This document shows positions 1 through 5,131 of a stretch of DNA of 7,988 bases, one piece after another. This DNA comes from Bacteroidota bacterium (lineage in GTDB: Bacteria; Bacteroidota; Bacteroidia; Chitinophagales; LD1). Under the pieces are notes generated by a model. That model was given only the letters and a program-made list of their open reading frames with translations. It ran no database searches and had not been told where the DNA came from. Made by a program: the position numbers and the translations under genes. The first letter of the stretch is position 1. Every line of letters begins with the position of its first letter. Location: contig JAFDYM010000069.1 in assembly GCA_018267435.1 (NCBI GenBank), positions 1-7,988 on the forward strand, given 5' to 3'.

Positions 1-167
1 CATTCGTCGAAACTGAACACCCTTGCAAGTTTAGCGAGGTAGTGGAAGAAGTAATAGATATGAAGGTGGCCATACCAGAGAGCCTAGAGGCTATGCAAGG
101 CAAGCCGCAATACAAGCAGCAGATAAGTGCCGACTATGGCCAATTGCGCAACTACCTAACAGGATGA
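1..167 (+). CDS. thrC: Threonine synthase, C-terminal end (partial)
   Basis: Only the last 54 codons are present; the gene enters from the left edge, with the first whole codon at position 3 and a TGA stop at 165-167. The peptide starts FVETEHPCKF and ends YGQLRNYLTG. The E-T-x-H-P-x-K-F motif, followed by a short segment with an IPE triplet, is what I know from the C-terminus of threonine synthase, the pyridoxal-phosphate enzyme that converts O-phosphohomoserine to threonine in the cytosol. The lysine that binds the cofactor and the catalytic core lie outside the window, so the call rests on the tail alone. The gene converges on the ribosomal operon to its right and is followed 66 nt later by its own terminator. 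Nothing suggests damage. An unrelated protein sharing this tail is possible but unlikely. Confidence 0.82.
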   Translation, partial: FVETEHPCKFSEVVEEVIDMKVAIPESLEAMQGKPQYKQQISADYGQLRNYLTG

Positions 168-233
168 AAATATATCCCTAGTAAATGGCATGTTCCTAAA
201 ATGATAAGCATTTTACAAGCTAGCATCAATGAT

Positions 234-264
234 AAAAGCGGCTCTCCTTCGAGTGCCGCTTTTT
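234..264 (+). terminator. Intrinsic terminator of thrC
   Basis: A run of four A and the arm GCGGC (238-242) pair with GCCGC (255-259) and the T-run at 260-264. After a T-T mismatch the inner CTC/GAG pairs close a four-base loop. The T-run lies on the plus strand, which fits termination of thrC transcripts. A weaker A/T-rich hairpin (TAAAATG/CATTTTA, 197-215) precedes it. Confidence 0.85.
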
Positions 265-280
265 CATTGATACATATACA

Positions 281-309
281 TAAAAAAACCTCCACGATAA
301 TCGTGGAGG
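281..309 (-). terminator. Intrinsic terminator ending the str/rplC operon
   Basis: A perfect nine-base-pair stem, CCTCCACGA (289-297) with TCGTGGAGG (301-309), has a three-base loop. Read on the minus strand it is followed by seven T (plus-strand A-run 282-288), so it ends transcription coming from rplC. The plus-strand side lacks a T-run. It begins 36 nt after the rplC stop, so no room is left for rplD. Confidence 0.9.
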
Positions 310-345
310 CCTTTCACTTTCCTTTATCGGGAACGCTTGCGCGTG

Positions 346-966
346 TTACCCTTCTATTACAACGTATGAGCCTATAGCACCAGGTACCGAGCCTTTGATA
401 AGAATTACATTCTGCTCAGCCAATACCTTTACTACTTTCAGGTTCTTTGTTTTAACCTTGTTGCCACCCATACGGCCTGCCATACGCATACCAGGTAGAA
501 CGCGGCTTGGATCTGACGATGCACCCATTGAACCTGGAGCGCGCTGACGATCGTGCTGACCGTGAGAGCCCATACCCACACCCGAGAAACCGTGGCGCTT
601 AACAACACCTTGGAAACCTTTACCTTTAGAAGTACCGCTCACTTCTACTACATCGCCATCGGCAAATATAGTTACATCATAAGTTTCGCCTACTGCCTTA
701 CCTAGGTCAGCATTGTAGTCACGAAATTCGTGAACCAAACGCTTAGGTGTAGCGCTAGCCTTTTTAAAGTGGCCTTGTAGGGCCTTTGGGGTGTGCTTTT
801 CTTTTTTGTCGTCGAAAGCTACCTGTACAGCTGTATAGCCATCAGTTTCTTCCGTCTTCAATTGTGTTACTACGCAAGGACCAGCCTCGATAACTGTAAC
901 GCCAACATACTTACCGTTGTCGTACACGCTAGTCATACCTGCTTTTTTACCTAAAATACCTTTCAT
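346..966 (-). CDS. rplC: Large-subunit ribosomal protein L3
   Basis: L3 is an early-assembly protein of the 50S subunit that binds 23S rRNA near the peptidyl-transferase centre. The 206-residue product begins MKGILGKKAGMT, the usual L3 start, and is of normal length for the family. The long central extension that reaches into the ribosome core is seen at about residues 126-168, with GFSGVGMGSHGQ, APGSMGASSDPSR and MRMAGRMGG. In E. coli the matching GSIGQ stretch holds a glutamine methylated by PrmB; here the aligned residue is Ala149, so that modification is not expected, as in most bacteria. The ATG at 964-966 has no Shine-Dalgarno sequence. It lies 129 bp downstream of rpsJ and is the last gene of the operon, since a terminator follows at once. 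In the usual S10 operon rplD would follow. Confidence 0.98.
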   Translation of the reverse strand: MKGILGKKAGMTSVYDNGKYVGVTVIEAGPCVVTQLKTEETDGYTAVQVAFDDKKEKHTPKALQGHFKKASATPKRLVHEFRDYNADLGKAVGETYDVTIFADGDVVEVSGTSKGKGFQGVVKRHGFSGVGMGSHGQHDRQRAPGSMGASSDPSRVLPGMRMAGRMGGNKVKTKNLKVVKVLAEQNVILIKGSVPGAIGSYVVIEG

Positions 967-984
967 TGTTATTGGGTTTTAGCG

Positions 985-1000
985 GAACCCCGAAGGGTTC
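985..1000 (-). promoter_or_regulatory. UUCG-tetraloop hairpin in the rplC 5' spacer
   Basis: Read on the minus strand, GAACCC and GGGTTC form a perfect six-base-pair stem closed by a C(TTCG)G loop, one of the most stable RNA tetraloops. It ends 18 nt before the rplC ATG and is not followed by a T-run, so it is not an intrinsic terminator. It could modulate translation of L3 or protect the downstream message; the sequence alone does not decide. Confidence 0.5.
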
Positions 1001-1095
1001 ATAAATGAATAAATCTTTTTTCTTGCTTCAACACTATACTTATAGCTGTAGAGGTTATTATCTAACCACTAGCATCTATCGTCTAGCGTTATCTG

Positions 1096-1401
1096 TTACG
1101 CCTTTATCTCTACTTCTACACCGCTAGGTAGTTCAAGCTTCATCAAAGCATCAACTGTTTTAGAGGTAGAAGAAAGGATATCGATCAACCTTTTGTAAGT
1201 ACACAATTGGAATTGCTCCTTACTGTTAGCGTTTACGTGCGGAGAACGGTTAACGGTGTAGATCTTTTTGTGTGTAGGTAGAGGCACCGGGCCGCTTACT
1301 ACTGCACCTGTGTTCTTCACAGTCTTCACAATTTTCTCAGCGCTCTTGTCCACTAGGTTGTGGTCGTAGCTTTTTAGTTTGATTCTAATTCTTTGGCTCA
1401 T
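1096..1401 (-). CDS. rpsJ: Small-subunit ribosomal protein S10 (NusE)
   Basis: S10 is a 30S head protein and, as NusE, also partners NusB in transcription antitermination. The 101-residue product begins MSQRIRIKLKSYDH and is full length. Typical features are the GPVPLPT turn (residues 37-43), the NRSPHVN segment (51-57) on the extended loop, and the C-terminal KTVDALMKLELPSGVEVEIK (81-100). The ATG at 1399-1401 matches the family start; there is no Shine-Dalgarno sequence. It lies 46 bp after fusA and is separated from rplC by a long structured spacer. Its placement directly after fusA, without tuf, is usual for Bacteroidota. Confidence 0.98.
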   Translation of the reverse strand: MSQRIRIKLKSYDHNLVDKSAEKIVKTVKNTGAVVSGPVPLPTHKKIYTVNRSPHVNANSKEQFQLCTYKRLIDILSSTSKTVDALMKLELPSGVEVEIKA

Positions 1402-1447
1402 TGCTAAAAGAACGTTTTAGTTATTATTAAGTTACTTAAATGATTGA

Positions 1448-3559
1448 TTATTCTTCTACACCTTTCAATTTACCTGCGTTTTTAGCTATTACTGCCGCTG
1501 CAACGTTTTCAGGTGCTGGTTGGAAACTGTGGAACTCCATAGATGAAGTAGCACGGCCCGAAGTAAGGGTACGCAACTGAGTTACATAACCGAACATCTC
1601 GCTTAAAGGCACTTTAGCTTTTATAACTGTAGCACCTTGCTTGCCATCCATACCTTCCAATATACCACGGCGGCGGTTAAGGTCACCTACCACATCACCA
1701 GTGTTTTCTTCAGGTGTTACTACTTCTACCTTCATTATCGGCTCAAGTAGTACTGGCTTAGCTTGCCTTGCTGAGTTACGGAAACCTAGTTTAGCAGCCA
1801 ATTCGAATGAAAGTGCATCCGAGTCAACGTCGTGGTATGAACCATCAAATACGCGAACTTTCAACGCTTCGATTTCGTAACCAGCTAGTACACCGGTTTT
1901 CATAGCTTCTTTAAAGCCTTTCTCGATTGCTGGAACAAATTCCTTAGGAATAGCACCACCAAATATATCGTTTACGAACTGTAGACCAACTTGGCCTTCG
2001 TCTGCAGGTCCTATTTCGAATTTTATATCGGCAAACTTACCACGACCACCCGACTGCTTCTTGTAGCTCTCGCGGTGCTCAACGGTTTTAGTAAGCGTTT
2101 CTTTGTAGTTAACCTGTGGTGCACCTTGGTTACACTCTACGTTGAATTCGCGACGTAGACGGTCAACAAGGATTTCCAAGTGAAGCTCACCCATACCAGC
2201 TATAATAGTCTGGCCAGTTTCTTCGTTGTAGCTTACTTTAAAAGTTGGATCCTCTTCGGCAAGCTTAGCCAAGCTCATACCTAGTTTATCCATATCCTTC
2301 TGAGCCTTAGGCTCTATCGCAAGCGATATAACCGGGTCAGGGAAGTTCATACTTTCAAGTACTATTGGGTGCTTCTCGTCGCAAAGTGTATCACCAGTAC
2401 GTATATCTTTGAAACCTACACCTGCAGCTATATCACCAGCTTCTACGCGGTCGATAGGCTTACGGTCATTAGCGTGCATTTGGAACAAACGGCTGATACG
2501 CTCTTTCTTACCAGTACGCGCATTCAATACGTATGAACCTGCATCCAAACCACCAGAGTATGCCCTGAAGTATGCCAAACGGCCTACGAATGGATCGGTA
2601 GCTATTTTGAAAGCTAGTGCTGCGAATGGTTCGTCAGTATCTGGCTTACGGAATATTTCCTCGTCAGTATCAGGGTTAGTACCTTTTACTTCTTTCTTAT
2701 CAACTGGTGAAGGAAGGATAGCGCATACTGCATCCAATACCGCCTGCACACCTTTGTTTTTGAAAGATGAACCGCAGTACATAGGTACCACTTTCTGGGC
2801 TATCACCGCCTGGCGAACCGCTTCGCGTATTTCTTCTGCAGTTATTGAATCTGGATCGCTGAAGTATTTTTCCATCAAAGTATCGTTGAATTCAGCTACC
2901 TGCTCCAACATCTTCTCGCGGTAAAGTTTCACATCTTCAACTAGGTCGGCAGGTGTTTCTATAACTTCGTAAGTCATACCCCTGTCAGCCTCATTCCATA
3001 TTATGGCTTCGTTGGTTATCAAGTCAACTACACCACGGAAGTGCTCTTCGTTACCGATAGGAATTTGCATAACCATTGGCGTAGAACCCAGCATAGTTTG
3101 AACTTGGTTCACTACGTTGAAGAAGTCTGCACCTTGGCGGTCCATTTTATTTACGAAACCTAGGCGGGCAACGTTGTAGTTATCCGCAAGGCGCCAGTTA
3201 GTTTCTGATTGCGGCTCTACACCGTCAACAGCCGAGAAAAGGAACACAAGACCATCCAATACACGCAATGAACGGTTTACCTCTACGGTAAAGTCAACGT
3301 GGCCCGGAGTGTCTATGATGTTGATGTCGAACTTTTCGTTCTTCCAAGTCCAAGCACAACGTGTAGCTGCCGAAGTGATGGTGATACCACGCTCCTGCTC
3401 TTGCTCCATCCAGTCCATTGTTGCTGCACCTTCGTGTACTTCACCTATTTTGTAGTTTACACCAGTGTAGTACAGAATACGCTCTGTAGTAGTGGTTTTA
3501 CCAGCATCAATGTGTGCGGCAATACCGATGTTTCTGGTGTGCGTAAGATCTTTTCCCAT
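1448..3559 (-). CDS. fusA: Elongation factor G
   Basis: EF-G is the GTPase that moves tRNA and mRNA through the ribosome after peptide bond formation and, with RRF, helps recycle ribosomes. The 703-residue protein has every G-domain motif: G1 AHIDAGKT (15-22), G2 RGIT (57-60), G3 DTPGH (83-87), G4 NKMD (137-140) and G5 around CGSSFKNKG (262-270). Domain II follows from about 310. Domain IV holds GGRGKFA (504-510) and the tip loop with His576 in GSYHDVDS. Domain V ends the protein, with VTQLRTLTSGRA at 659-670. The ATG at 3557-3559 gives the canonical N-terminus MGKDLTHTRNIGIAAHIDAG. A GAGG lies 11 nt upstream, a distant Shine-Dalgarno-like match, and the spacer is very A-rich. It is the third gene of the str operon; a terminator-like hairpin lies just upstream, between rpsG and fusA. 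Confidence 0.99.
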   Translation of the reverse strand: MGKDLTHTRNIGIAAHIDAGKTTTTERILYYTGVNYKIGEVHEGAATMDWMEQEQERGITITSAATRCAWTWKNEKFDINIIDTPGHVDFTVEVNRSLRVLDGLVFLFSAVDGVEPQSETNWRLADNYNVARLGFVNKMDRQGADFFNVVNQVQTMLGSTPMVMQIPIGNEEHFRGVVDLITNEAIIWNEADRGMTYEVIETPADLVEDVKLYREKMLEQVAEFNDTLMEKYFSDPDSITAEEIREAVRQAVIAQKVVPMYCGSSFKNKGVQAVLDAVCAILPSPVDKKEVKGTNPDTDEEIFRKPDTDEPFAALAFKIATDPFVGRLAYFRAYSGGLDAGSYVLNARTGKKERISRLFQMHANDRKPIDRVEAGDIAAGVGFKDIRTGDTLCDEKHPIVLESMNFPDPVISLAIEPKAQKDMDKLGMSLAKLAEEDPTFKVSYNEETGQTIIAGMGELHLEILVDRLRREFNVECNQGAPQVNYKETLTKTVEHRESYKKQSGGRGKFADIKFEIGPADEGQVGLQFVNDIFGGAIPKEFVPAIEKGFKEAMKTGVLAGYEIEALKVRVFDGSYHDVDSDALSFELAAKLGFRNSARQAKPVLLEPIMKVEVVTPEENTGDVVGDLNRRRGILEGMDGKQGATVIKAKVPLSEMFGYVTQLRTLTSGRATSSMEFHSFQPAPENVAAAVIAKNAGKLKGVEE

Positions 3560-3596
3560 TTTATTTTTTTCCTCGTTTTTACTTTTGCTTTATAAC

Positions 3597-3623
3597 AAAA
3601 AAGTCCCCTTGCGGGGATTTTTT
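3597..3623 (-). terminator. Terminator-like hairpin between rpsG and fusA
   Basis: On the minus strand a TCCCC/GGGGA stem is closed by a GCAA (GNRA) tetraloop. It is flanked by six A on one side and six T on the other, with one A-C mismatch in the stem. This has the form of an intrinsic terminator but sits 23 nt after the rpsG stop and 37 nt before the fusA start, inside the operon. I see no TAnnTTTG promoter between it and fusA, so partial readthrough is the simplest reading. Confidence 0.7.
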
Positions 3624-3646
3624 CTCCTGTTAAGGATATCTTAATA

Positions 3647-4117
3647 CTAGAACTTGCTGAAGTGGGCAAATGCTTTGTTCGCCTCAGCCATTCTATGCGT
3701 ATCTTCTTTCTTTTTGAATGAAGCACCTTCGCCTTTAGAAGCAGCTACTATTTCCGAAGCTAGTTTGTCCGCCATGCTCTTACCGTTCCTATCGCGGCTG
3801 TAAGTGATGATCCACTTGATAGCGATAGATATTTTGCGGTCGCCGCGTACTTCGATAGGAATTTGGAAGTTTGCACCACCAATCCTTTTCGTTTTTACTT
3901 CTACCGAAGGACCTACGGTTTGTAGGGCTTTGCGCCATACTTCTAGGCCATTCTCTTTAGTCCTTTCTTCAACTAAAGCTATTGCATCGTAGAACACGTT
4001 GTATGCAGTTGCCTTGCGGCCTTCCCACATCAAGCGGTTTACAAACTGCGTTACTAGAACTTCGCCAAACTTAGGATCTGGTTGAACGAAGCGCTTCGGT
4101 GCTTTTTTCTTTCTCAT
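3647..4117 (-). CDS. rpsG: Small-subunit ribosomal protein S7
   Basis: S7 starts assembly of the 30S head by binding the 3' domain of 16S rRNA and lines the exit-site region. The 156-residue product is of normal length. The family signature is clear at DPKFGEVLVTQFVNRLMWEG (14-33), with VKTKRIGGANFQIPIEVR (74-91) and the C-terminal EDTHRMAEANKAFAHF (138-153). The ATG at 4115-4117 is preceded by an A/T-rich stretch without a Shine-Dalgarno sequence. It follows rpsL by 32 bp, consistent with one transcript. In E. coli S7 represses its own operon, but no such site is evident here. The stop is TAG. Confidence 0.98.
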   Translation of the reverse strand: MRKKKAPKRFVQPDPKFGEVLVTQFVNRLMWEGRKATAYNVFYDAIALVEERTKENGLEVWRKALQTVGPSVEVKTKRIGGANFQIPIEVRGDRKISIAIKWIITYSRDRNGKSMADKLASEIVAASKGEGASFKKKEDTHRMAEANKAFAHFSKF

Positions 4118-4149
4118 GTTATCTTTATGATAGTCTTGTTCTTAACTAA

Positions 4150-4563
4150 TTATTTTTTGCCACCTTTTTTAGCTGGAGCAGCAACTGCACCTGGCTTAGG
4201 ACGCTTAGTACCGTATTTAGAACGGCTCTGCTTCCTGTTCTCAACACCTGCAGTATCCAATGAACCACGAACGATGTGGTAACGAACACCTGGAAGATCC
4301 TTAACCCTGCCACCGCGTATCAACACGATAGAGTGCTCTTGTAGGTTGTGACCTTCGCCTGGTATGTAGGCTATGATCTCTACTGAGTTGGTTAAACGTA
4401 CTTTAGCCACTTTACGCAAAGCCGAGTTAGGCTTTTTAGGAGTGGTAGTATATACACGGGTGCAAACACCACGTTTTTGAGGACATGAATCTAGCGCACG
4501 GCTCTTTGATTTTGCGCGGATTATGGTGCGCGACTTACGTACTAACTGTTGAATGGTAGGCAT
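4150..4563 (-). CDS. rpsL: Small-subunit ribosomal protein S12
   Basis: S12 sits at the decoding centre and controls tRNA selection accuracy. I place the start at the ATG at 4561-4563, giving 137 residues beginning MPTIQQLVRK, the canonical S12 start. The frame is open to an earlier ATG at 4612-4614, but that would add 17 unrelated residues and begin within or upstream of the promoter. The decoding loop TTPKKPNSALRK (40-51) and GGRVKDLPGVRYH (84-96) are intact. Lys43 and Lys88, counted with the initiator Met, match E. coli Lys42 and Lys87, whose substitutions give streptomycin resistance; both are wild type here. Asp89 is the residue methylthiolated by RimO in E. coli. The tail is rich in lysine, alanine and glycine. 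It is the first gene of the str operon. Confidence 0.98.
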   Translation of the reverse strand: MPTIQQLVRKSRTIIRAKSKSRALDSCPQKRGVCTRVYTTTPKKPNSALRKVAKVRLTNSVEIIAYIPGEGHNLQEHSIVLIRGGRVKDLPGVRYHIVRGSLDTAGVENRKQSRSKYGTKRPKPGAVAAPAKKGGKK

Positions 4564-4585
4564 TCTCTCTTTATTTTTGGGACGG

Positions 4586-4616
4586 CAAAAGTAGGCTTTA
4601 TATTGGAATTTCAAAA
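4586..4616 (-). promoter_or_regulatory. Bacteroidota-type promoter of the str operon
   Basis: On the minus strand TACTTTTG (4586-4593) matches the -7 consensus TAnnTTTG exactly. A TTTTG at 4612-4616 supplies the -33 box, with 18 bp between TTTG (4612-4615) and the -7 box. The inferred start near 4580 gives a short leader of about 17 nt before rpsL. The consensus is established for Bacteroides and Flavobacterium; its use here is inferred. Confidence 0.75.
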
Positions 4617-4620
4617 CTGT

Positions 4621-4637
4621 GGCAAAACAAATTTGCC
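4621..4637. promoter_or_regulatory. Inverted repeat just upstream of the rpsL promoter
   Basis: GGCAAA (4621-4626) and TTTGCC (4632-4637) form a six-base inverted repeat with a five-base spacer, ending 4 bp upstream of the -33 box. The position could suit a transcription-factor site, but an unrelated A/T-rich palindrome is equally possible. Confidence 0.25.
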
Positions 4638-4742
4638 CTATTTTTGCTAATTATTCTCAGCACCTGTTGAAATCGACAGTTTATCCACTTCTTTAAAACC
4701 CCTTTTTTCGGCCATTTTCAACCAAATCGGTTCTATAAAAAC

Positions 4743-4771
4743 AAAAAGCGGGGCTTTTGGGCTCCGCTTTT
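4743..4771 (-). terminator. Intrinsic terminator of the atpD-atpC operon
   Basis: GCGGGGC (4748-4754) pairs with GCTCCGC (4761-4767) around a six-base loop, flanked by A and T runs. On the minus strand the stem has one A-C mismatch and runs into five T, G and five more T. It begins 25 nt after the atpC stop. On the plus strand the mismatch becomes a G-U pair, so it could also work in that direction, though no plus-strand gene is nearby. Confidence 0.85.
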
Positions 4772-4796
4772 GCATTCTGCTATTAAAATTGTGTTG

Positions 4797-5048
4797 TTAG
4801 TTTTTAGGTGCGCCGCCTTCAGCTACTATTATTACTTTGTTGTTCAAGCACTCGACAAATCCACCCGTAATGTCGAACCTTTTAACACCTTCAGTAGTGT
4901 TGGCTTTAACTACACCTGCGGCCAAAGCCGATATAATTGGCGCGTGGCGGTTCAATATTTCAAATGAACCATCTACGCCTGGTAGCTGTACCAAGGTAGC
5001 CTCGCCGCTATATAGCTTCTTCTCCGGTGTCAATATTTCTAATACCAT
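4797..5048 (-). CDS. atpC: F1F0 ATP synthase subunit epsilon, short form
   Basis: Epsilon is part of the central stalk that couples F0 rotation to the catalytic F1 head. The 83-residue product begins MVLEILTPEKKLYSGEA and carries the N-terminal beta-sandwich signature, including LPGVDGSFEILNRHAPIISAL (residues 22-42). It stops where the E. coli protein (139 residues) continues into a two-helix C-terminal domain that can inhibit ATP hydrolysis. This short form is common in Bacteroidota, so I read it as intact and not truncated. I choose the ATG at 5046-5048. An in-frame ATG at 5091-5093 would add 15 residues (MPFNSQRATNNRQLI) encoded wholly by the repeat element upstream, and these do not resemble the family. 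It follows atpD, and a terminator follows it. Confidence 0.95.
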   Translation of the reverse strand: MVLEILTPEKKLYSGEATLVQLPGVDGSFEILNRHAPIISALAAGVVKANTTEGVKRFDITGGFVECLNNKVIIVAEGGAPKN

Positions 5049-5051
5049 AAT

Positions 5052-5127
5052 TAGTTGTCTGTTGTTTGTTGCCCGTTGCGAGTTGAAAGGCACCTACCGG
5101 CAACTGTCAACCCACAACTTACAACTA
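5052..5127. repeat. 76-bp heptad inverted repeat filling the atpD-atpC gap
   Basis: On the plus strand GTTG occurs at 5054, 5061, 5068, 5075 and 5082, exactly seven bases apart with variable three-base spacers. CAAC then occurs at 5101, 5108, 5115 and 5122, again exactly seven apart. The two arms are in register: the first four GTTG units pair with the four CAAC units, and the fifth faces a degenerate CTAC. The outer ends TAGTTGT and ACAACTA are perfect inverted repeats. The predicted hairpin has about 21-25 pairs with internal loops only at spacer positions, and an apical loop near 5086-5093. It leaves 4 nt to the atpD stop and 3 nt to the atpC ATG. I see no clear target-site duplication and no second copy in the window. 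Confidence 0.9.
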
Positions 5128-5131
5128 TTTA

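Noticed and set aside
1427..1439. TTAAGT/ACTTAA palindrome between fusA and rpsJ
   Set aside because: It is short and A/T-only apart from one pair per arm, with no T-run; expected by chance in such spacers.
2409..2924. 171-codon open frame on the plus strand
   Set aside because: It lies wholly antisense to fusA, which has all EF-G motifs; its product resembles nothing I know and mirrors fusA codon bias.
3457..3726. 89-codon minus-strand open frame bridging rpsG and fusA
   Set aside because: It is out of frame with both genes, crosses the hairpin between them, and overlaps well-supported coding sequence on each side.
4564..4614. Upstream ATG that would lengthen rpsL by 17 residues
   Set aside because: The added residues are not part of S12 and the extension covers the predicted promoter.
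4678..4690. TTATCCACT, close to a DnaA box
   Set aside because: It is a single eight-of-nine match with no cluster, no A/T-rich unwinding region and no dnaA or dnaN nearby.
4797..5048. Truncation of the epsilon subunit
   Set aside because: The missing C-terminal helical domain is normal for Bacteroidota epsilon, and the stop is followed by a proper terminator.
5049..5093. Upstream ATG that would lengthen atpC by 15 residues
   Set aside because: The extension is a translation of the heptad repeat; the normal epsilon start MVLEILTPEKKL follows.
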